This document shows positions 1 through 9,335 of a stretch of DNA of 64,000 nucleotides, one piece after another. Below the pieces are notes generated by a model. It had not been told where the DNA came from. It was given only the letters and a program-made list of their open reading frames with translations, and did not search any database. The stretch is taken from NCBI RefSeq assembly GCF_029892485.1, contig NZ_JARXVG010000010.1, positions 215,932-279,931 on the forward strand. Reading direction: 5' to 3'. How positions within the stretch are numbered: position 1 is the first letter of the stretch; the number at the start of each line of letters is the position of its first letter. Made by a program: the position numbers and the translations under genes. The stretch is from Variovorax boronicumulans. GTDB taxonomy: Bacteria > Pseudomonadota > Gammaproteobacteria > Burkholderiales > Burkholderiaceae_C.

Positions 1-823
1 GCCCTCGCAGTTCCTGTCGCTCTCCACGCGCAGCCGCTACGCCATAGCGGTGGACGCCTCGCGTTCGCGCCTGTACCTGCTGGAGAACTCCGACAAGGGA
101 TTGAAGCTGGTGGCCGACTACTACATTTCGGTCGGCAAGTCGGGCACCGACAAGCTCGCCGAAGGCGATGCGCGCACCCCGCTGGGCGTGTACTACATCA
201 CCAGCAGCCTGGACCCCAGGTCGCTCAAAGACTTCTACGGCGCGGGCGCCCTGCCCATCAACTACCCCAACCCGTACGACGTGCGGCGCGGCCGCACCGG
301 CGGCGGCATCTGGCTGCACGGCACCCCGCCCCAGCAGTTCGCGCGGGCGCCGCTCGCGAGCGACGGCTGCGTGGTCATGGCCAACCCCGACCTGAAGCAA
401 CTGCTGCGCAAGGTGCAGATCGGCGCCACGCCGGTGGTCACCGCCCGCAGCCTGCAATGGATCTCGCCACCGCAGGCAGAAAAAGAAGCCCAGACATTTA
501 CCAGCGCAATTACCGCCTGGAAAGATACGCGGGCGAGCGGAAATGAAGCGCAATTGAAGAAATTCTATTTGCCGGATTTCCAGCGCAGCGCGAAGAAATC
601 GACCGAGGGAATTTCGGTCGCCCATGACGAAGTGGAATATGCGCAAGGCAAGCGCGTCCAGTTCAAGGACATGTCGTACCTGCACTGGCGCGACGGCGAC
701 GACACCATGATCGCCACCTTCGGAGAAGTCTTCGAAGGCGAAAAGAGCGGGCGCACCCGGCGCCAGTACTGGCTGCGCCAAGGCAGCGAGTGGAAGCTCT
801 TTCACGAAGAAATCCTGGGCTGA
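1..823 (+). CDS. L,D-transpeptidase (YkuD family), 5' truncated by window edge
   Basis: The reading frame is open from base 2, so the true start lies before the window. The visible part carries a YkuD catalytic core: a conserved HG near base 337 is followed by the SDGCV active-site motif at about 358-372, whose cysteine forms the acyl-enzyme. YkuD enzymes make 3-3 peptidoglycan cross-links or attach proteins to peptidoglycan in the periplasm. From about base 490 a second domain of roughly 110 residues resembles an NTF2/SnoaL-like fold, a common C-terminal partner of proteobacterial YkuD proteins. The GTG at 50 is an internal codon and not a likely start. Signal peptide and N-terminus are outside the window. 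The family call is firm; the in vivo substrate is not known. Confidence 0.88.
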   Translation, partial: PSQFLSLSTRSRYAIAVDASRSRLYLLENSDKGLKLVADYYISVGKSGTDKLAEGDARTPLGVYYITSSLDPRSLKDFYGAGALPINYPNPYDVRRGRTGGGIWLHGTPPQQFARAPLASDGCVVMANPDLKQLLRKVQIGATPVVTARSLQWISPPQAEKEAQTFTSAITAWKDTRASGNEAQLKKFYLPDFQRSAKKSTEGISVAHDEVEYAQGKRVQFKDMSYLHWRDGDDTMIATFGEVFEGEKSGRTRRQYWLRQGSEWKLFHEEILG

Positions 824-1259
824 GGCCCCATTCGAGGCCGGTTTGAGGCCCTGTCGGCGACGGGGTCACCCCCTCAATCCGTGATTTTTTGCGCAGCCAA
901 AGCACCTATTTTGGGTGTTACAACTCGGCTTCCGCGACCCCGTGCTACGTAACACGTAACGCCTCTGTTCCCGTAACACCCCCCTTCCGCGCGTTCCCGC
1001 GACCGTAACGTTACCTCCCATCTTCATGGGAGTTTCGACACGGTTTACAGAGGGAAAAATGCTTCTCCACATTGTTAACAAACCTGACCAGGGACACCTG
1101 GGCCCAGGTGGCAGGAGGCTGGCCGCCATCCTGCTACGTACTTCTCCAATATCACACCAAAGGCCTCACTCCCTCGGGTTTGCCTTGTTGATACACGGAG
1201 TTACGCTGTATAACATCCACCTTGCCAGTCGCTGTTAACACTTCCTGAAAGGGCACGAA
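824..1259. promoter_or_regulatory. Upstream region of the Tad operon with clustered GTAAC/GTTAC motifs
   Basis: This 436-bp gap holds no convincing gene. It contains GTTAC or GTAAC pentamers at 917, 949, 956, 973, 1005, 1010 and 1200, including the palindrome GTAACGTTAC (1005-1014) and the spaced pair TACGTAAC-2-GTAACGCC (946-963). A perfect 16-bp palindrome lies at 1095-1110. Candidate promoters by eye: a sigma-54-like TGGCA/GGC pair with GG-N10-GC spacing at 1109-1124, and a sigma-70-like TTGTTG-18-TATAAC at 1185-1214, which ends 45 bp before the first flp gene. Both promoter calls are weak; the motif clustering is directly visible. Confidence 0.45.
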
Positions 1260-1445
1260 ATGCTTAATTCAATTACTCGATTTATTGAGGACGAGGAAGG
1301 CGCCACCGCAATTGAATACGGAATCATTGCGGGCCTGATTTCAATTGCCATCGTCGGGGTTCTTTCTGGAAGCGATGGCCTTGGCACCAAGCTTTCCAGC
1401 CTCTTCACCTATATCGCCGGCAAAGTCACCACTCCCGCCAGTTAG
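1260..1445 (+). CDS. flp: Flp-type pilin (first copy)
   Basis: This is a 61-residue Flp/Fap prepilin. A short charged leader is followed by a region with the Flp-type processing and assembly features (GATAIEYG; cleavage by the TadV-type peptidase is expected in the Gly-Ala region before the Glu-Tyr pair) and a single hydrophobic helix at about residues 20-40. The protein is the structural subunit of the Tad pilus used for surface attachment. The ATG at 1260 is preceded by GAAAGGG at a good distance. It is the first gene of the Tad locus and is followed 59 bp later by a closely similar second pilin, a tandem duplication. Confidence 0.95.
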   Translation: MLNSITRFIEDEEGATAIEYGIIAGLISIAIVGVLSGSDGLGTKLSSLFTYIAGKVTTPAS

Positions 1446-1504
1446 TGCGGCTGCATCACACCGCCTCCACATCAGTTCCCGCCAACACTTCTGAAAGGCT
1501 CATC

Positions 1505-1690
1505 ATGACCAACTCAATTACCCGTTTCATCCGCGACGAAGAAGGCGCCACCGCCATCGAGTACGGAATCATTGCCGGGCTCATCTCCATCGCCATCGTT
1601 GGCGTTCTGTCGGGTTCTGGCGGTTTGGGCCAGAAGCTGGCCGGCGTGTTCACCTACATCTCGGGCAAGCTGACGATCCCGACGTCCTGA
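1505..1690 (+). CDS. flp: Flp-type pilin (second copy)
   Basis: This is a 61-residue Flp pilin nearly identical in its first 40 residues to the preceding one and differing mainly at the C-terminus. The frame stays open upstream to 1445, but the start at 1505 is preferred because it aligns with the first pilin and has a GAAAGG ribosome-binding site just upstream. The two copies may be alternative or co-assembled major and minor pilins; the sequence cannot decide. The prepilin peptidase gene starts 12 bp after its stop, so it is probably co-transcribed with the assembly genes. Confidence 0.94.
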   Translation: MTNSITRFIRDEEGATAIEYGIIAGLISIAIVGVLSGSGGLGQKLAGVFTYISGKLTIPTS

Positions 1691-1702
1691 GCGCATCCAA
1701 CG

Positions 1703-2212
1703 ATGCGATCGGTGTGCCTCATCTGGTTGTTGTTCGTCGCCGTCTATGACTTCCGTCAACGTCGCGTTCCCAACTGGCTCGTGCTTGCCGGCGCCGCACT
1801 GGCGCTGGCTGCACTCGCCCTCGAGATGCAGCCCTTCGACATCGGCTGGACCACCGCATTCACAGCCGCCGCAGTCGCCTTTGGCGTACTCCTGCTCCTG
1901 TACGCCGTCGGCTTCATGGGAGCGGGCGACGTGAAATTCGCTGCCGCACTCGGACTCTGGGTGGGCCTGTCGGCCCTGCTGCCGATCTGGATCGTGGGCA
2001 GCATCCTGGCCGGTGTGCACAGCACCCTCTTTCTCGCACTGCAGCGCTGGCCCGTGTTTCCACGGCTCTCGCTGATGCTGCTCGGCCGCACACACGCTGC
2101 GGCCATCGACAACGGCAACGCTGCGCCCAAGCGCAGGCGCCTCGTCGTTCCCTACGCGGCCTATCTCGCACTGGCCACAGCGGCATGGATGGTCTGGGGG
2201 CGACAGAGTTAG
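1703..2212 (+). CDS. tadV: TadV/CpaA prepilin peptidase (A24 family)
   Basis: This 169-residue integral membrane aspartyl peptidase cleaves the leader from Flp and pseudopilins. The two catalytic aspartates are visible: YDFRQRRVPN near residue 16, and the GAGDVKF motif (GxGD) near residue 72. Several hydrophobic segments span the protein. It is short, as expected for TadV/CpaA, and lacks the N-terminal methyltransferase domain of PilD. It sits directly after the pilin genes and before rcpC, the usual Tad order. Confidence 0.93.
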   Translation: MRSVCLIWLLFVAVYDFRQRRVPNWLVLAGAALALAALALEMQPFDIGWTTAFTAAAVAFGVLLLLYAVGFMGAGDVKFAAALGLWVGLSALLPIWIVGSILAGVHSTLFLALQRWPVFPRLSLMLLGRTHAAAIDNGNAAPKRRRLVVPYAAYLALATAAWMVWGRQS

Positions 2213-2293
2213 CAGTTGCCTGCCTCTGTCACCGCAGGCCCTTCATCCCTCCATTTCCATGATCGCTTGCCACCCCTTCTTCATTCGCCGCTC

Positions 2294-3292
2294 ATGATCA
2301 ACCTCACCAAAATCCTCGCCGCCATCCTGGTGCTCCTGGCCATCGCGCTCGGGGTCTACGCCTGGATGCTGAGCCGGCAGGCGCCCGCACCCGCCGTGGC
2401 GGCCACCGGCGCTGCGACAGGCCCCGTCAAGGCTCGCGAGGTGCTCGTCTATCCGGTCGTGGTGGCTGCCAAGGCGCTGCCTGCGGGCGAGGCGATTCCC
2501 GCCGACGCACTGCGTGTGGAACGCCTGACGATCAACCCGGCCGGCGCTTTCCAGGACGTGGCTGTGGCCGCTGGCCGCGTGCCGGTGCTGGACCTCGCCG
2601 AGGGCACGCCCCTGATGGAAAACCAGCTCGTCTCGGGCCTCGCACTGCGCATCGCGGAAGGCGAGCGTGCCGTCGGCATCAAGGCCGACGAAATCATGGG
2701 CGTCGGCAACAAGATCCAGCCCGGCGACTTCGTCGATGTCTTCATCATGCTCAAGTCGGACGGCAAGGACGTGGACCGCAGCCAGGCCCGGCTTCTTCTC
2801 GCCCGCAAGCGCGTGCTGGCCTTCGGGAATGCGTCGGTCGACGGCTTGCCGTCCAAGTCCCCCGACAAGGCCGCTGCGCAGCAAGCCCAACGCAACGAAA
2901 TGGCCCGCACCGCCGTGCTAGCCGTTCCCATCGACGAGGTGAACCGGCTGACCATCGGCGACGCCAGCGGTCGCCTGATGCTCGCGCTGCGCAACCCGAC
3001 GGACATGGCGCAGCCCGATCCCAAGCTCTTCGCCGAACTGCCCACCGCGCTGCAGCCGCCGCAATCCAAGACCGGTGAACCGCGCCGCGCCCCGCTCGAA
3101 GGACTCGACCGCGCACAAGCCGGCCTGACCGCCGCCGACCTCGTCACCGGCGGCAAGGGCCCGAGCGTGCGGCCGCCGGTCGCCGAAGTGCGCGCCGTCG
3201 CCAGCAGCCCACGCGCGGCCAGCACCGGCACGCGCGGCGGCCTGCAGGTCGAGGTGATTCGCGGCGAACGCAGCGAAACCGTGAACTACTGA
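2294..3292 (+). CDS. rcpC: Flp pilus assembly protein RcpC/CpaB
   Basis: This 332-residue protein has an N-terminal membrane anchor (about residues 5-25), then SAF-like repeats of the CpaB/RcpC family (KALPAGEAIPADALR, and the GERAVGIKADE and GDFVDVFIM segments near residues 125-155). CpaB/RcpC works in the periplasm with the outer-membrane secretin. The frame is open from 2216, but the ATG at 2294 is chosen because it places the hydrophobic anchor at the N-terminus as in the family. It lies immediately upstream of the secretin gene. Confidence 0.9.
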   Translation: MINLTKILAAILVLLAIALGVYAWMLSRQAPAPAVAATGAATGPVKAREVLVYPVVVAAKALPAGEAIPADALRVERLTINPAGAFQDVAVAAGRVPVLDLAEGTPLMENQLVSGLALRIAEGERAVGIKADEIMGVGNKIQPGDFVDVFIMLKSDGKDVDRSQARLLLARKRVLAFGNASVDGLPSKSPDKAAAQQAQRNEMARTAVLAVPIDEVNRLTIGDASGRLMLALRNPTDMAQPDPKLFAELPTALQPPQSKTGEPRRAPLEGLDRAQAGLTAADLVTGGKGPSVRPPVAEVRAVASSPRAASTGTRGGLQVEVIRGERSETVNY

Positions 3293-3333
3293 ACTTGAAC
3301 CGCCAGCCGACACCCGCCCTCCAGGAAAAACAC

Positions 3334-4746
3334 ATGCCTTACATGCTTCGCGAGCAGTCGACCGATGCCAACCCCGGCCCGCAGAAGGCCCCATCGCAGC
3401 TGCTGCGTTCGTCCTTCGTCGCGCTGTGCGCATTGGCACAGGCCGTGTGGCCGGTGGCGTCCACGGCCGCCGACGCACAGGCACAGCCGGCGCGCCCGCA
3501 GCAGCAGCAGCAATTTCAGTTGCCGCGCCCGCTGATCCTGAGTGCCGGCACGCAGCAGGAGTTGCTGATCGACAAGGGCATCGACCGGATGGCGATTGGC
3601 GACGAGAGCGTCGCCAACGTCACCATCACACGCAAGACGCCCAATTCGCCGGCGGCGCGGTTGATCGTGACGGGCAAGGCCGCGGGCCGCACCTCGCTGA
3701 TGGTCTGGGAAAAAGGCAACGCCGCCGCGACCACGTACACGATCGAAGTGCGGCGCCGTTCTTCCACGGTTGCCGGCTCCATGGACAGCATGACGGCGCA
3801 CCAGCTGGCACGCAGCACGGCGCTCGCCAGCGCCGGCGAAAAGACGGAACTGATCGACCGCTCGGTCGTGAACGTGCGCAGCAGCACGGTGCAGGTCGAA
3901 GTGAAGATCGTGGAGTTCAACCGCAGCGTGCTCAAGCAGGCGGGCCTGAACCTCTTCAGCACGCGCCCCAATTCGAATGGGTTCAGCTTCGGGGTGTTCG
4001 CGCCTTCGTCGCTGCAGACCGCCACGTTCAACACCAACGGCCAGATCAACTACGAGTACAACAGCCCGCTGGCGCAAGCCTTCAGCCTGCTCTTCAATTT
4101 CAGCAAGGCCGGCCTCGGCTTGGACGTCGGCTTCCTCGAGGGCAATGGCATGGCCCGCGTGCTCGCAGAACCCACGCTGGTGGCGCTGTCGGGCCAGAGC
4201 GCCAGCTTTCTGGCCGGCGGTGAACTGCCGATTCCCGTGCCGCAAGGCCTGGGCACCACCAGCATCGAATACAAGCCCTTCGGCATCGGCCTGACGCTGA
4301 CGCCCACGGTGCTGTCGAACGATCGCATCGTGCTCAAGGTCGCACCCGAAGCCAGCGACCTCGACTACACCAACGCGCTGAGCCTCAACGGTGTCGCAGT
4401 GCCGGCAATCACCACGCGCCGCGCCGACACCACGGTGGAACTGGGCGACGGCGAGAGCTTCATCATCGGCGGGCTCGTGAGCCGCAGCACCACGTCGAAT
4501 GCGGACAAGGTGCCGCTGCTGGGAGATCTGCCGATCCTGGGCGCCTTCTTCAGCAAGAACAACTACAAGATGAACGAAAAGGAATTGGTGATCCTGGTCA
4601 CGCCGCACCTGGTCAAGCCCATTGCGAAGGGCACGGACCTGGCACCGTATCTGCCCGGTTCGGCCGAGCAGCGCGACGGCGCGGTGTGGCGCTCGTACTT
4701 CCTGGGCGGGGCGGCAGATACCGCAGTTCCCGGCTTCTCCCGCTGA
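3334..4746 (+). CDS. rcpA: Tad secretin RcpA/CpaC
   Basis: This 470-residue outer-membrane secretin forms the pore through which the Flp pilus emerges. It has a signal-like N-terminus ending in an Ala-rich stretch, an N-terminal BON-like/pilus-domain region (about residues 55-150) and a C-terminal secretin homology domain, including the VxLPILGxLF-like segment near residue 400 (LLGDLPILGAFF) and the terminal ELVILVTPHLV. The frame is open from a TTG at 3295; the ATG at 3334 is preferred because AGGA lies 7 bases upstream and the signal peptide fits. tadZ starts 1 base after its stop. Confidence 0.93.
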   Translation: MPYMLREQSTDANPGPQKAPSQLLRSSFVALCALAQAVWPVASTAADAQAQPARPQQQQQFQLPRPLILSAGTQQELLIDKGIDRMAIGDESVANVTITRKTPNSPAARLIVTGKAAGRTSLMVWEKGNAAATTYTIEVRRRSSTVAGSMDSMTAHQLARSTALASAGEKTELIDRSVVNVRSSTVQVEVKIVEFNRSVLKQAGLNLFSTRPNSNGFSFGVFAPSSLQTATFNTNGQINYEYNSPLAQAFSLLFNFSKAGLGLDVGFLEGNGMARVLAEPTLVALSGQSASFLAGGELPIPVPQGLGTTSIEYKPFGIGLTLTPTVLSNDRIVLKVAPEASDLDYTNALSLNGVAVPAITTRRADTTVELGDGESFIIGGLVSRSTTSNADKVPLLGDLPILGAFFSKNNYKMNEKELVILVTPHLVKPIAKGTDLAPYLPGSAEQRDGAVWRSYFLGGAADTAVPGFSR

Positions 4747-4747
4747 A

Positions 4748-6070
4748 ATGGATGAGCCGGACACCCATGTATCGCAGGCAAGCCCGATGAACGCCCCACG
4801 CGACAGCATCCCCGAAACAGGCAGCGAAACCTATCTGTTTGCGTCGAGCAATGGCAGTCACATCACCTGGTTGACCGACGCCCTGGGCACGCTGGGCTCC
4901 GTCGTTGTCCTGGCCCCGGACACGAAATCGCTCGACGAGCGCATCGCACTCCTCGGGCCCGTGGCGGTGTTCATCGATTTTTCGCCCGAGCAGAGCGTGA
5001 TGGCCACCCAACTCCATCAGCGCCTCAAACGCGATTGGCCGACGCTGCCCGTGCTGGCCACCGGCAACTCTGCAGAGCCCGCAGCCATGCTCTCCGCCCT
5101 GCGTGCGGGCGTGGACGACTTCATCGACATGGCCGCAGCCTCCGCGGAAGCCGTGACCACCCTGCGCGCCCTGCTCGATCGCCGCGGAACCCTGCAGGGC
5201 GGCACCCGTGGCAGCACGCTCGCACTGCTCGGCGCGCGTGCCGGTCTTGGCGTGACAACGCTGGCCACAAGCCTGGCCCTCGCTCTGAACGATCAGCTCG
5301 TCCAGGCCCCGGCGCGCCCCCCGGGGCGCAGCGTCCGGCAGGGCGTGGCGCTGCTCGACCTGGGCCTGCCGGCGCGCGACGGTCTCCTTTATCTCGACAC
5401 GCAAAGCGGCTTCAGCTTCGTCGACGGTGTGCGCAACCTGCGCCGGCTCGACCAGACCTTGCTGCACACCGCGCTCGCGCATCACAGCAGCGGCGTTGCC
5501 ATCCTGCCGCTGCCTGCCAGCCTCGCGCAAGTGCGCGAGATCTCGCATGCAGATTCCGTCACGCTGATCAAGCGCCTGGCCGACTTCTTCGATTTCCAGA
5601 TTGCCGACCTCGGCGGCTTCTCGACCATCGACTTCATGGCGCAGACGGTGCGCGAAGCGCAGCAGGTGTGGGTGGTATGCGACCAAAGCATCGGCGGCAT
5701 CGTGTCGACCGCCAACATGCTCAAGGAACTGCGGGCACGCGGCGTCGAAATCGAGCGCCTGGCCTTGGTGGTCAACAAGTTCGACGGCCATGTGGGCCTG
5801 TCGGCCAAGGACATTGCCGAACGGCTCGAACTGCCGCTGCGGCACGTCCTGCCCTCGCGCAGCGCGCAGCTGCTGGCGGCAGCGAGCCGCGGCGAGATGC
5901 TGGTGCGCACCGCACGCGGCGACCCCTACGCGCAGGCCGTGACCGGCATCGCCCGGAGCCTGCATCAGGAATACATCTCCGCAACGGGACAACCCCCGGC
6001 CAAGGATCCACGCTGGGTTGCGCTCATGTCGCAGCTCACTGGCTTCTGGAAGAGTTCACACGAAGGTTGA
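4748..6070 (+). CDS. tadZ: TadZ/CpaE pilus-localisation ATPase-like protein
   Basis: This protein of about 440 residues has an N-terminal receiver-like domain (residues 25-140) and a MinD/ParA-like domain. The phosphate-binding loop at residues 162-171 reads GARAGLGVTT, with valine where the lysine of a canonical GKT loop would be, a variation known in TadZ proteins, which often bind nucleotide atypically. TadZ/CpaE localises the secretion machine at the cell pole. The ATG at 4748 follows the secretin stop by one base; another in-frame ATG at 4787 is possible. It lies between rcpA and tadA as in other Tad loci. Confidence 0.88.
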   Translation: MDEPDTHVSQASPMNAPRDSIPETGSETYLFASSNGSHITWLTDALGTLGSVVVLAPDTKSLDERIALLGPVAVFIDFSPEQSVMATQLHQRLKRDWPTLPVLATGNSAEPAAMLSALRAGVDDFIDMAAASAEAVTTLRALLDRRGTLQGGTRGSTLALLGARAGLGVTTLATSLALALNDQLVQAPARPPGRSVRQGVALLDLGLPARDGLLYLDTQSGFSFVDGVRNLRRLDQTLLHTALAHHSSGVAILPLPASLAQVREISHADSVTLIKRLADFFDFQIADLGGFSTIDFMAQTVREAQQVWVVCDQSIGGIVSTANMLKELRARGVEIERLALVVNKFDGHVGLSAKDIAERLELPLRHVLPSRSAQLLAAASRGEMLVRTARGDPYAQAVTGIARSLHQEYISATGQPPAKDPRWVALMSQLTGFWKSSHEG

Positions 6071-6074
6071 ACCC

Positions 6075-7391
6075 ATGTCTACCGATATCGAATTTGCCGA
6101 CGACGACCAGACGTTCATCAACTCGCAGCAGTTCCAGGACATCAAGAGCTGGACGCACGACCATCTGCTGAGCCGCATCGAAGAGCTGGGCGCGGAGTTC
6201 GGCCGCTGGTCGCGTGCGTCGATCCAGCAGTTCGTCGAACTGGAGGTCGACAGCTTCGTGCGCCTTCGCCGCGTGCCGATCAACGACCGCGAGATGCAGC
6301 TCATCTCGGACGCGTTGACGAAGGAGCTTGCGGGCTTCGGGCCGCTGGAAGACCTGCTCAACGACCCGGCCGTCGAAGACATCCTGATCAACGGCTACCA
6401 GAACGTGTACGTCTCGCGCCACGGCATGCTGGAGCGCGAGACGGTGCGCTTCGCCGACGCGGAGCATGTGATGCGCATCGTGCGGCGCATCCTCGCGCCG
6501 CTGGGGCGCCGGCTGGACGAATCCAACCCGATGGTCGATGCGCGCCTGCCGGACGGTGGCCGCATCAACGTGATCATCGAGCCGCTGGCCATCGATGGGC
6601 TTTCGGTCTCGATCCGCAAGTTCCGCAAGGAACCCCTCACGCCCGCCGATCTGGTGAAGCTCGGCACCTTCGATGCGGGCATGGCGCAGCTGCTCGAAAT
6701 TGCGGTACGTGCGCGCTGCAACATCCTCGTGAGCGGCGGCACCAGCTCGGGCAAGACGTCCCTGCTCAATGCGCTGGCGAGCTTCATCCCCGGGCGCGAG
6801 CGCGTGATCACCATCGAGGACACGGCAGAACTGTCGCTGGGCACCAGCCACGTCGTGCGGCTGGAAAGCCGCCCGGGTGGCTTCGACGGGACGGGCGTCA
6901 TCTCCATTCGCGACCTGCTGCGCAACAGCCTGCGCATGCGCCCCGACCGGATCATCGTGGGCGAGGTGCGCGGCGCCGAAGTGATCGAGATGATGCAGGC
7001 CATGAACACCGGCCATGAAGGCTCGATGGGCACCATCCACGCGAGTTCGCCGCGCGAATGCCTTTATCGCCTGGAAATGCTGGCGGGCTTTGCGGGCTAC
7101 CAGGGCAGCGAAGTGAGCCTGCGCCGGCAGATTGCCAACGCCATCGATTTCATCGTGCAGATCGGGCGCCTCTCGGGCGGCCAGCGGCGCATCATTTCGC
7201 TGAGCGAAGTCACCGGCGTCAACGACAACATCGTCGCGATGCAGGAGCTGTACCGCTACGAGCCGATCGTCTCGCCCGATGGCGAAGAGCGCGACCGCTG
7301 GGTGTCGCTGGGCATTGCGCCGCATTCGCCGAAGATCACGCGCTTCCGCCAATCGATGGCGCGTGCGGCACAGGGGGACAACCGTGCGTGA
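6075..7391 (+). CDS. tadA: TadA/CpaF secretion ATPase
   Basis: This 438-residue cytoplasmic hexameric ATPase powers pilus extension and, in Tad systems, retraction. It has an N-terminal domain (residues 20-190) followed by the VirB11/PilT-like core with Walker A GGTSSGKTS at 221-229, an Asp box with TIEDTAEL near 246-253, Walker B IIVGEVRG at 293-300, and a His box GTIHA at 319-323. The ATG at 6075 is chosen by family length; the open frame extends further upstream. The last 8 bases overlap tadB. Confidence 0.96.
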   Translation: MSTDIEFADDDQTFINSQQFQDIKSWTHDHLLSRIEELGAEFGRWSRASIQQFVELEVDSFVRLRRVPINDREMQLISDALTKELAGFGPLEDLLNDPAVEDILINGYQNVYVSRHGMLERETVRFADAEHVMRIVRRILAPLGRRLDESNPMVDARLPDGGRINVIIEPLAIDGLSVSIRKFRKEPLTPADLVKLGTFDAGMAQLLEIAVRARCNILVSGGTSSGKTSLLNALASFIPGRERVITIEDTAELSLGTSHVVRLESRPGGFDGTGVISIRDLLRNSLRMRPDRIIVGEVRGAEVIEMMQAMNTGHEGSMGTIHASSPRECLYRLEMLAGFAGYQGSEVSLRRQIANAIDFIVQIGRLSGGQRRIISLSEVTGVNDNIVAMQELYRYEPIVSPDGEERDRWVSLGIAPHSPKITRFRQSMARAAQGDNRA

Positions 7392-8373
7392 AGGCCTGCT
7401 CATCGTGGCATGCATCGCGCTGCTGATGGCAGCAGCGGGGCTGTTGCTGTGGCAATGGGCGAAGAGGCGGCAGGTGCGCCAGGCCACGGACCGGCACCTG
7501 AGTCAGCAGATTCTTGCCACCGGCGCGGCCACGACGATACCGATGCCCGTGCGGGATCTTCCGGGAGAAAGCGCGACCACCCCCCTGACGACCGATCCTT
7601 GGCTGGAATCGGAAGCGGCGACCGCAGCTGCGGTTCCCGCCAGTTTGCTTGAGCGAGCCCTTCCAGGGTGGCTGGTGGGCGTGATCGAGCCGCGCACCGT
7701 GGTGCTCTCGCTGCTCGCCATCGTCGGGCTCTGCGTGCTGGTCGGCGTGCTGGCGGGATGGCTGGCCGCACTGGCTGTACTGTTCCTTCTGCTGCTCGTC
7801 GCGAGCTTCGTGCTGTGGTGGCGGCTGCAAAAGGCTCGCCGCAAGCTGGTGAGCCAGTTGCCCCCTTACATCGACGCAATGGTGCGCCTGATCACCATCG
7901 GCAACTCCACGCAAGCAGCCTTCCAGCTGGCGATTCCGACCACGCAGGAACCGCTGCGCGGCCATCTGGAACGCTCGGCCACACTGGTGCGCGCGGGCGT
8001 GGACCTGGACCGTGCGCTGCACCAGACGGCGACCCACGTGCGCGTGGAGGAAATGTTCCTGCTGGCCTCGATCCTGGGCCTGGGCGTGCGCTACGGCGGC
8101 CGTGCCGACCTGCTGCTGGAGCGCGTAGGCAACTTCATGCGCGACCGCGAGCAGGCCGAGCAGGAGCTCAACGCCATGTCGGCGGAGACGCGCCTCTCGG
8201 CATGGATCCTCGGCCTCCTGCCCGTGGGCGTGGGCGCCTTCCTGATCTTCACCAATCCCAGCTACTTCATGGGCATGTGGAATGACGGCACGGGCCGCAT
8301 CCTGATCTTCTCTTCCGTCGGCCTGCAACTGACGGGTGCGGCGCTTCTTTACCGCCTTGCGAAGCTGGCATGA
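7384..8373 (+). CDS. tadB: TadB inner-membrane platform protein
   Basis: This 329-residue polytopic membrane protein has a GspF/T2SSF domain. An N-terminal helix (about residues 3-22), two closely spaced helices near residues 110-140 and two C-terminal helices surround the cytoplasmic T2SSF segment. With TadC it forms the platform rotated by TadA. The start is GTG at 7384, which overlaps the end of tadA by 8 bases and puts a hydrophobic helix at the N-terminus; the frame is open upstream to 7279 only through tadA. It ends in an ATGA overlap with tadC. Confidence 0.92.
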   Translation: MREGLLIVACIALLMAAAGLLLWQWAKRRQVRQATDRHLSQQILATGAATTIPMPVRDLPGESATTPLTTDPWLESEAATAAAVPASLLERALPGWLVGVIEPRTVVLSLLAIVGLCVLVGVLAGWLAALAVLFLLLLVASFVLWWRLQKARRKLVSQLPPYIDAMVRLITIGNSTQAAFQLAIPTTQEPLRGHLERSATLVRAGVDLDRALHQTATHVRVEEMFLLASILGLGVRYGGRADLLLERVGNFMRDREQAEQELNAMSAETRLSAWILGLLPVGVGAFLIFTNPSYFMGMWNDGTGRILIFSSVGLQLTGAALLYRLAKLA

Positions 8374-9335
8374 CGTTCACCTCCAATCAACTCGCGATCT
8401 TCAGCCTCGTGCTACTGGCATTGGGTCTGGTGATAGGTGCTGGTGCGCTGATTGCCACCGAGTTCCGCCGCACACGCAGCGGCCAGGTCATCGGCCGCGC
8501 CATCCGGCAGGCCTCGCTCGCGCCCGATGCCCTCAAGTCGCCCGTGGGATCGGACGAAGAAACCGAAGCGGCATTCCGCCCCGAGCTCGACCTGCCGTTC
8601 CATTGGCTCAATTCGCGACTGGGCCGGGCACTGGTCGCGGACGAAGACCGCAACCTCATCGATCAGTGCGGCCTGCCTTCCAAGCGCGCGCAGCTGATCT
8701 TTCTGGTGACGCGGATCACGCTTGCGCTGCTGCTTCCGCTGCTGGCCTACGTGCTGTGGAGCGGCGGGCACGAGCAAGGCACTGTCGTCGTAGTGCTGAC
8801 GGCCGCGGCCGCCATCGGGTTCATGGCGCCCAAGTGGGTGCTCGGCCGGATTGCCGCCGCGAGGCGCGAGCGCGCCGCCAGCGAGCTTCCGCTCTTCATC
8901 GACCTCCTTCGGCTGCTGCAAGGCGTGGGCCTGAGCCTGGACCAGAGCCTGCAGATCATGGCGACCGACTTCCGGCACGTGCTGCATGTGCTGGGCTACG
9001 AACTGAGCATCGCCAACGCCCAGTACAGCCAGGGACGCACCCGCGAGCACTCGCTGCATCGCCTGGCCACGCTGCACAAGAATGAAAACCTCCGGGGCCT
9101 GGTTTCGCTGCTGGTGCAAGTCGATCGGCACGGCGGCGCGGTGCAGGAGCCGCTTCGCGTGTTCAGCGACCGCCTGCGCGAAAGCCGGCGCTCGGAGATG
9201 AAGGAACGTATCGGCAAGATCACGGTGAAGATGACCGGCGTCATGGTGACCACACTGCTGCCGGCGTTGGTCATCGTCACGGCGGGGCCGGGTTTCATCG
9301 CGATATTCCGTTCACTGGGAGCCATCAGCAAATGA
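8370..9335 (+). CDS. tadC: TadC inner-membrane platform protein
   Basis: This 321-residue partner of TadB has the same GspF/T2SSF architecture: an N-terminal helix, two helices around residues 112-150, a cytoplasmic domain with the LxLFIDLLRLLQGVGLSLDQ segment, and a C-terminal helix (MVTTLLPALVIVTAGPGF). It overlaps tadB by ATGA at its start and tadD by ATGA at its end, so translation is probably coupled through the block. Confidence 0.93.
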   Translation: MTFTSNQLAIFSLVLLALGLVIGAGALIATEFRRTRSGQVIGRAIRQASLAPDALKSPVGSDEETEAAFRPELDLPFHWLNSRLGRALVADEDRNLIDQCGLPSKRAQLIFLVTRITLALLLPLLAYVLWSGGHEQGTVVVVLTAAAAIGFMAPKWVLGRIAAARRERAASELPLFIDLLRLLQGVGLSLDQSLQIMATDFRHVLHVLGYELSIANAQYSQGRTREHSLHRLATLHKNENLRGLVSLLVQVDRHGGAVQEPLRVFSDRLRESRRSEMKERIGKITVKMTGVMVTTLLPALVIVTAGPGFIAIFRSLGAISK